Shown here piece by piece: positions 60,788 through 64,000 of a stretch of DNA of 64,000 bases; within the stretch, counting starts at the first letter, position 1; each line of letters begins with the position of its first letter. The stretch is taken from positions 200,685 through 264,684 of the forward strand of contig JAXLQU010000002.1 in NCBI GenBank assembly GCA_046331425.1. The letters run 5' to 3'. Source of the DNA: JANNUT01 sp046331425. GTDB lineage: Bacteria; Acidobacteriota; Polarisedimenticolia; J045. The position numbers and the translations under genes were made by a program. The notes beneath the pieces are model-generated. The model worked only from the letters and a program-made list of their open reading frames with translations. It had not been told where the DNA came from and ran no database searches.

Positions 60788-62268
60788 TTGGCCGACTCCG
60801 CAGCGGGGCGCAAACGCATGAGCGCCTCTCGAGCACGCACCGCTTGATCCGACGGCGGCGAGGCGGCGAGAAACGCATCGAGTTCCGCGGCGGTGGTTGC
60901 GGTATCCCCCTCGGCCCACGCCAAGCGCGCGAGACCGGCGTGACCATCCGCCGCGACAGCAGGAAGTTCGAGCGCGCGACGAAAGGCGGCGCGCGCTCCC
61001 TCGCGATCCCCGGAACGTTCGCGAGTCACTCCCAAGTTGACCCAATCGCGCGGTGTGCTCGTTGCGCCGTTGGCCAGACGCTCGAACAACGGCTCAGCGT
61101 CGCGCAGATGTCCGGCGCGACCGAGGATCAGCGCTGCCTGCCGCAACAGAACCGGGTCGAGCTCGCCGCTGGCCAGCGCCGCCCGTGCCAACTCGGCGGC
61201 ATGCAGCAGATCGCCGGAGTTCAGCTGTGCCAGCGCGACATCGAGCAGCACCGCAGGCGACGCCGATTCGCGCCTCGCTTCGTCTTGCAACTGCGCCAAC
61301 TCAGCCTTGCGCTTTGCGATTCTCTGCTGCTCGCTCTGCAATTCGTTGCGCTCTTGCTCGTAGAGCAACTTCGGCTGTGGTGCGATCAGCGCTGCGAGTG
61401 CCGCGTCCAACTCGCCGGTCGCGCCGAGGGCGCGGCCCAGCGTCAGACGCGCAGGGACCAGGTCCGGATCGATCGCCAAGGCCGAACGCGCACCGTCGAT
61501 CGCTTCAGGAAAGGCGCCGAGCGTACGAAAGATCTCGGCCTCGATCGCAATGCTTGCTGCGTCTTTCGGCTTTAGTTGACGGGCTCGACGCGCGGCGGCC
61601 AAGGCGTCGTCCGACATCCCGGCGAGCACCAAGACGCGAGCCAAGCCGGCTTGCACCGCCGCATCATCGGGTCGCAAGCGCGCTGCCGCTCGCACATCTT
61701 CCAGCGCTTGGTCCAATCGTCCACGCTGCAGGTGGAATTGCCCGCGATGCAGCAACACGCGCGCATCGGCGGCGTTGGCCTCCAGCGCTTTTCCGAAAAA
61801 CTCCAGCGCTTTGTCCTCGTCGCCTGTAGCGGCATTCAGTCGCGCCAGTCCATCGAAGGCAGGGGCGTGGTCTTTGCGAATCTCCAGCGCGCGATAGTAC
61901 GCGGCACGCGCACGATCGGTGCGTCCGGCCGCGGCGTAGGCGTCGCCGAGATCGATCCAACTCGACAGGTTCGTCGGGTCCAGATCGGTCGCGATTTCCA
62001 ACGCCTCGATCGCGCCCTCTGGGTCGCGTGTCGCCAAGCGGGCCTGCCCGCAGTACCAGGCGGCATCGTGCGAGTTGAGCGCGTGGTCCATCGCCCAGCA
62101 CAAATCGACAACAGCAACGCGCCACTCTCCAGCCCTCAAGGCGCGCACGCCGGCCGACTGACGCGCGAAGATCTGCTGTCGTATGTCGTTGGTGGGCGGG
62201 GGCTCCGGCTTCGCAGGGGGAGCCGCGAGCAAGGTTGCAAGAAACGCGGAAGCGAGAGCTGTGATCAT
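60784..62268 (-). CDS. Secreted TPR-repeat protein
   Basis: This 494-residue protein has a signal peptide (to LLAAPP), then at least ten tetratricopeptide units in two blocks (about 30-290 and 340-490). A charged heptad coiled coil (about 298-333, QERNELQSEQQRIAKRKAEL) separates them. It looks like a periplasmic scaffold. It overlaps both neighbours by ATGA and probably works with the VWA and thioredoxin-TPR proteins. Confidence 0.85.
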   Translation of the reverse strand: MITALASAFLATLLAAPPAKPEPPPTNDIRQQIFARQSAGVRALRAGEWRVAVVDLCWAMDHALNSHDAAWYCGQARLATRDPEGAIEALEIATDLDPTNLSSWIDLGDAYAAAGRTDRARAAYYRALEIRKDHAPAFDGLARLNAATGDEDKALEFFGKALEANAADARVLLHRGQFHLQRGRLDQALEDVRAAARLRPDDAAVQAGLARVLVLAGMSDDALAAARRARQLKPKDAASIAIEAEIFRTLGAFPEAIDGARSALAIDPDLVPARLTLGRALGATGELDAALAALIAPQPKLLYEQERNELQSEQQRIAKRKAELAQLQDEARRESASPAVLLDVALAQLNSGDLLHAAELARAALASGELDPVLLRQAALILGRAGHLRDAEPLFERLANGATSTPRDWVNLGVTRERSGDREGARAAFRRALELPAVAADGHAGLARLAWAEGDTATTAAELDAFLAASPPSDQAVRAREALMRLRPAAESAK

Positions 62269-63329
62269 CGCGACGCTCCCTGCCGCGCCGCCATCACGAT
62301 CTTCAGGCGCAGTTCGCGGTACTCGGGATTCTGCGGATCGATTTGGATGGCGCGATCGATCGCCTTTTGCGCTGCCTCGATCTGACCGCGCTTGAACGCC
62401 ACAGCGGCGACGACGGCCCACACTTCCGGATCGGCCGGTGCGACTTGCTGCGCTGCCGTCGCATGCCGCTCCGCCTCGCCCAGGTCACCGCCGGTTTTCA
62501 GCAGATTCGCCGCTGCCTCACGTTGTGCATCGGGATCTTGCGGAAATCGTTGAGCGCGAGCCAGGATCGCCTTGCTCTCGGCAACCGGGCCTCCAACGGT
62601 GGACGACAACGTCACGAAGCGCGACCACAGTTCACGCGTACCGCTGGCAGCGGTGCAAATGTCGAGCACCATCCGCAGCGCATCGAGCGCCTGCTTGGGT
62701 TGCCCGACGCGCTCTTCGGCATCGGCCAACAGCAAGGCGGCATCATCGGCGTCATCGTGCTTGCAGTCAGGGTCGGTGCCGATCGCGTTGTGAGCTGCCG
62801 TTCGGGCGGCAGTCAAATCTCCAGCGCGCAGGGCTCGGCCGCCATCGGCGATCACGCGCTCGACACTCCTCGCCCCACTCTCGGAAGCCAGTTGCTTGTC
62901 GAACTCGGTGCGCACCGAATCGAGCGTCGCCAAGACCTTCTTGGCCGTTTGATACCCTTCGAGTCGGGCCAACACGCGACCATCGCGCGGATCGATGAAC
63001 AGCGTCATCGGCAGGCCGGCGATGTCGTACTTGGTGGCTAGTTCCGGATTCGCGCCGGTACCGATGTCGACCTCGGGATGATACGGAATCGCCGATCGTT
63101 CGACGGCACGAGCGACTTCCTCGCGAGCCCAGACATCTCGGTCCATCTGATAACAGAACTTGCACCAGGTGGCCCAAGCATCCAACAGCACGATCTTGTT
63201 CTGCGCGCGCGCCTGGGCGAGCACATCGTTGAAGCTGCCGGTGACCCATTTCACGCCGACCGCTTGATCTGCCGCCCGCGCTGTGGTTGTCGCCAGCAAC
63301 ACGACGAGAGCAATTCGTCGCCACCTCAT
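62265..63329 (-). CDS. Secreted thioredoxin-fold protein with C-terminal TPRs
   Basis: This 354-residue protein has a signal peptide (to ARAAD, about 20), a DUF255/thioredoxin_7-type domain (30-150) with active site WCKFC (Cys56, Cys59) and cis-Pro in GLPMTLFID, then TPR helices (about 160-350). It is a probable periplasmic disulfide reductase with a protein-docking arm. It overlaps the mtaB stop by ATGA. Confidence 0.88.
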   Translation of the reverse strand: MRWRRIALVVLLATTTARAADQAVGVKWVTGSFNDVLAQARAQNKIVLLDAWATWCKFCYQMDRDVWAREEVARAVERSAIPYHPEVDIGTGANPELATKYDIAGLPMTLFIDPRDGRVLARLEGYQTAKKVLATLDSVRTEFDKQLASESGARSVERVIADGGRALRAGDLTAARTAAHNAIGTDPDCKHDDADDAALLLADAEERVGQPKQALDALRMVLDICTAASGTRELWSRFVTLSSTVGGPVAESKAILARAQRFPQDPDAQREAAANLLKTGGDLGEAERHATAAQQVAPADPEVWAVVAAVAFKRGQIEAAQKAIDRAIQIDPQNPEYRELRLKIVMAARQGASR

Positions 63330-64000
63330 GCCGCCACCTCGCCCAGCACGGTCTGCCCGTCGTCTTCGAGTTTGGTCAGTCGCACGTCCAAGATTCGCCC
63401 CGGTTCGGCCTGTGGGAGCAGCACCTCGATGTAGTTACCGGTCAACGTTCGTGCTTGGCCCGACGCTGTTCGCCCGGCGAGCACCAACGCACTTTGCACG
63501 CGGCCCAGTTGTGAACGGCGAAACCGTTGCGCTGCGGCGCGGCCGAGTTGCAGCAGGGCGGCGGTACGCGGCCGCACGATCTCGCCGTGGGGTTGCGCCG
63601 ATAGTGACGCGGCGCGCGTTCCCGGTCGCGCGGAGTAGGTAAAAACGTGCAAATAGTCGAGTGGCAACGAGGCAATGAACTGCTCGCTCTGGGCGTGCTC
63701 TGCAGCGGTCTCGCCGGGAAAGCCCGTGATCACGTCGGCGCCGAGGCAGATCTGCGGGACCATCGCCTTGGCTCTTTCGATCACGTCACGGTAGTGAGTT
63801 GTGCGGTAGTTGCGGGACATCCGAGCGAGCACGGCATCGCAACCACTCTGCAAGGGGATTTGAATGTGTGGAACCAGCACATCGGGCGCTTGTGCCAAGA
63901 GCGACAGCACGCGGTCATCCACCGTTCTCGGCTCGAGCGAGTTGAGCCGGATTCGCATCCGAAGTTCAGCCTCGAGGATCGCGCTCAACAAGTCGGCCAG
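63326..64000 (-). CDS. mtaB: Radical-SAM methylthiotransferase (MtaB/MiaB family), 5' end outside window
   Basis: About 224 C-terminal residues are visible, in a frame open to the right edge. They cover the second half of the radical SAM barrel (RIRLNSLEPRTVDDRVL, HIQIPLQSGCDAVLARMSRNY, ADVITGFPGET, LHVFTYSARPGT) and a TRAM domain at the C-terminus. SLEP and the YSARPGT pattern favour MtaB (t6A37 to ms2t6A37 tRNA modification) over MiaB or RimO. The iron-sulfur cysteines lie outside. It is the first visible gene of the four-gene overlapping chain. Confidence 0.88.
   Translation of the reverse strand: MADLLSAILEAELRMRIRLNSLEPRTVDDRVLSLLAQAPDVLVPHIQIPLQSGCDAVLARMSRNYRTTHYRDVIERAKAMVPQICLGADVITGFPGETAAEHAQSEQFIASLPLDYLHVFTYSARPGTRAASLSAQPHGEIVRPRTAALLQLGRAAAQRFRRSQLGRVQSALVLAGRTASGQARTLTGNYIEVLLPQAEPGRILDVRLTKLEDDGQTVLGEVAA

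Overview
The window is a high-GC, gene-dense stretch from a Gram-negative, aerobic-capable bacterium. It encodes porins, a TonB-dependent receptor, DsbD and a complete phenylacetyl-CoA oxygenase core (PaaABCD). Several features resemble deltaproteobacterial, Myxococcota, Binatota-like or Acidobacteriota genomes: secreted fibronectin-III/IPT proteins with a dockerin pair, a MopE-type metal-binding motif, VWFA-related and TPR secreted proteins, and many NtrC/hybrid-kinase regulators. The phylum cannot be fixed from sequence reading alone. Two genes (gst, dsbD) are each broken by a single-base frameshift, so either real decay or draft-quality sequence is possible. I saw no rRNA, tRNA, CRISPR array, phage or IS transposase.

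Layout. 1-5240: end of an HDOD protein, a two-gene ABC exporter-like unit, a LOG-family protein, phosphomannomutase/phosphoglucomutase and a mannose-6-phosphate-isomerase-like cupin. 5361-12306: the most coherent unusual unit, with three paralogous secreted fn3/IPT proteins (two with Big_5-type Ig domains, one with a dockerin pair), then a PAS histidine kinase and an NtrC-family sigma-54 activator. Good sigma-54 (-24/-12) motifs precede the first and second secreted genes. This suggests a self-contained sigma-54-controlled surface-protein system. 12432-16831: GNAT, a secreted protein, an alpha/beta hydrolase, an EamA transporter and a K+ channel with RCK domains.

16968-28405: phenylacetate catabolism block 1 (paaZ; paaG-H-I-J-Y), with msrA and a broken gst between. 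A fused E1 and an E2 of a 2-oxo acid dehydrogenase run divergently from paaG. 28424-31982: zinc/manganese-type ABC permease and binding protein, a porin and a small Cys-containing protein, without an ATPase gene. 32221-37411: a large beta-helix/MopE protein and a TonB-dependent receptor. 37523-48137: broken dsbD, then paaABCD flanked by two hybrid histidine kinases. 48270-54227: OPT transporter, DegT aminotransferase, dCMP deaminase, an extended PilT-like ATPase and a cyclophilin. 54312-58218: three tandem porin paralogues. 58893-64000: a carboxypeptidase-regulatory-like protein, and a four-gene chain (mtaB, thioredoxin-TPR, TPR, VWA) in which every junction is a 4-base ATGA overlap.

Three copies of a roughly 106-113 bp inverted-repeat element (conserved ~35 bp arms, unrelated centres) lie directly behind stop codons at 721, 16834 and 19810. 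They look like REPIN/MITE elements.
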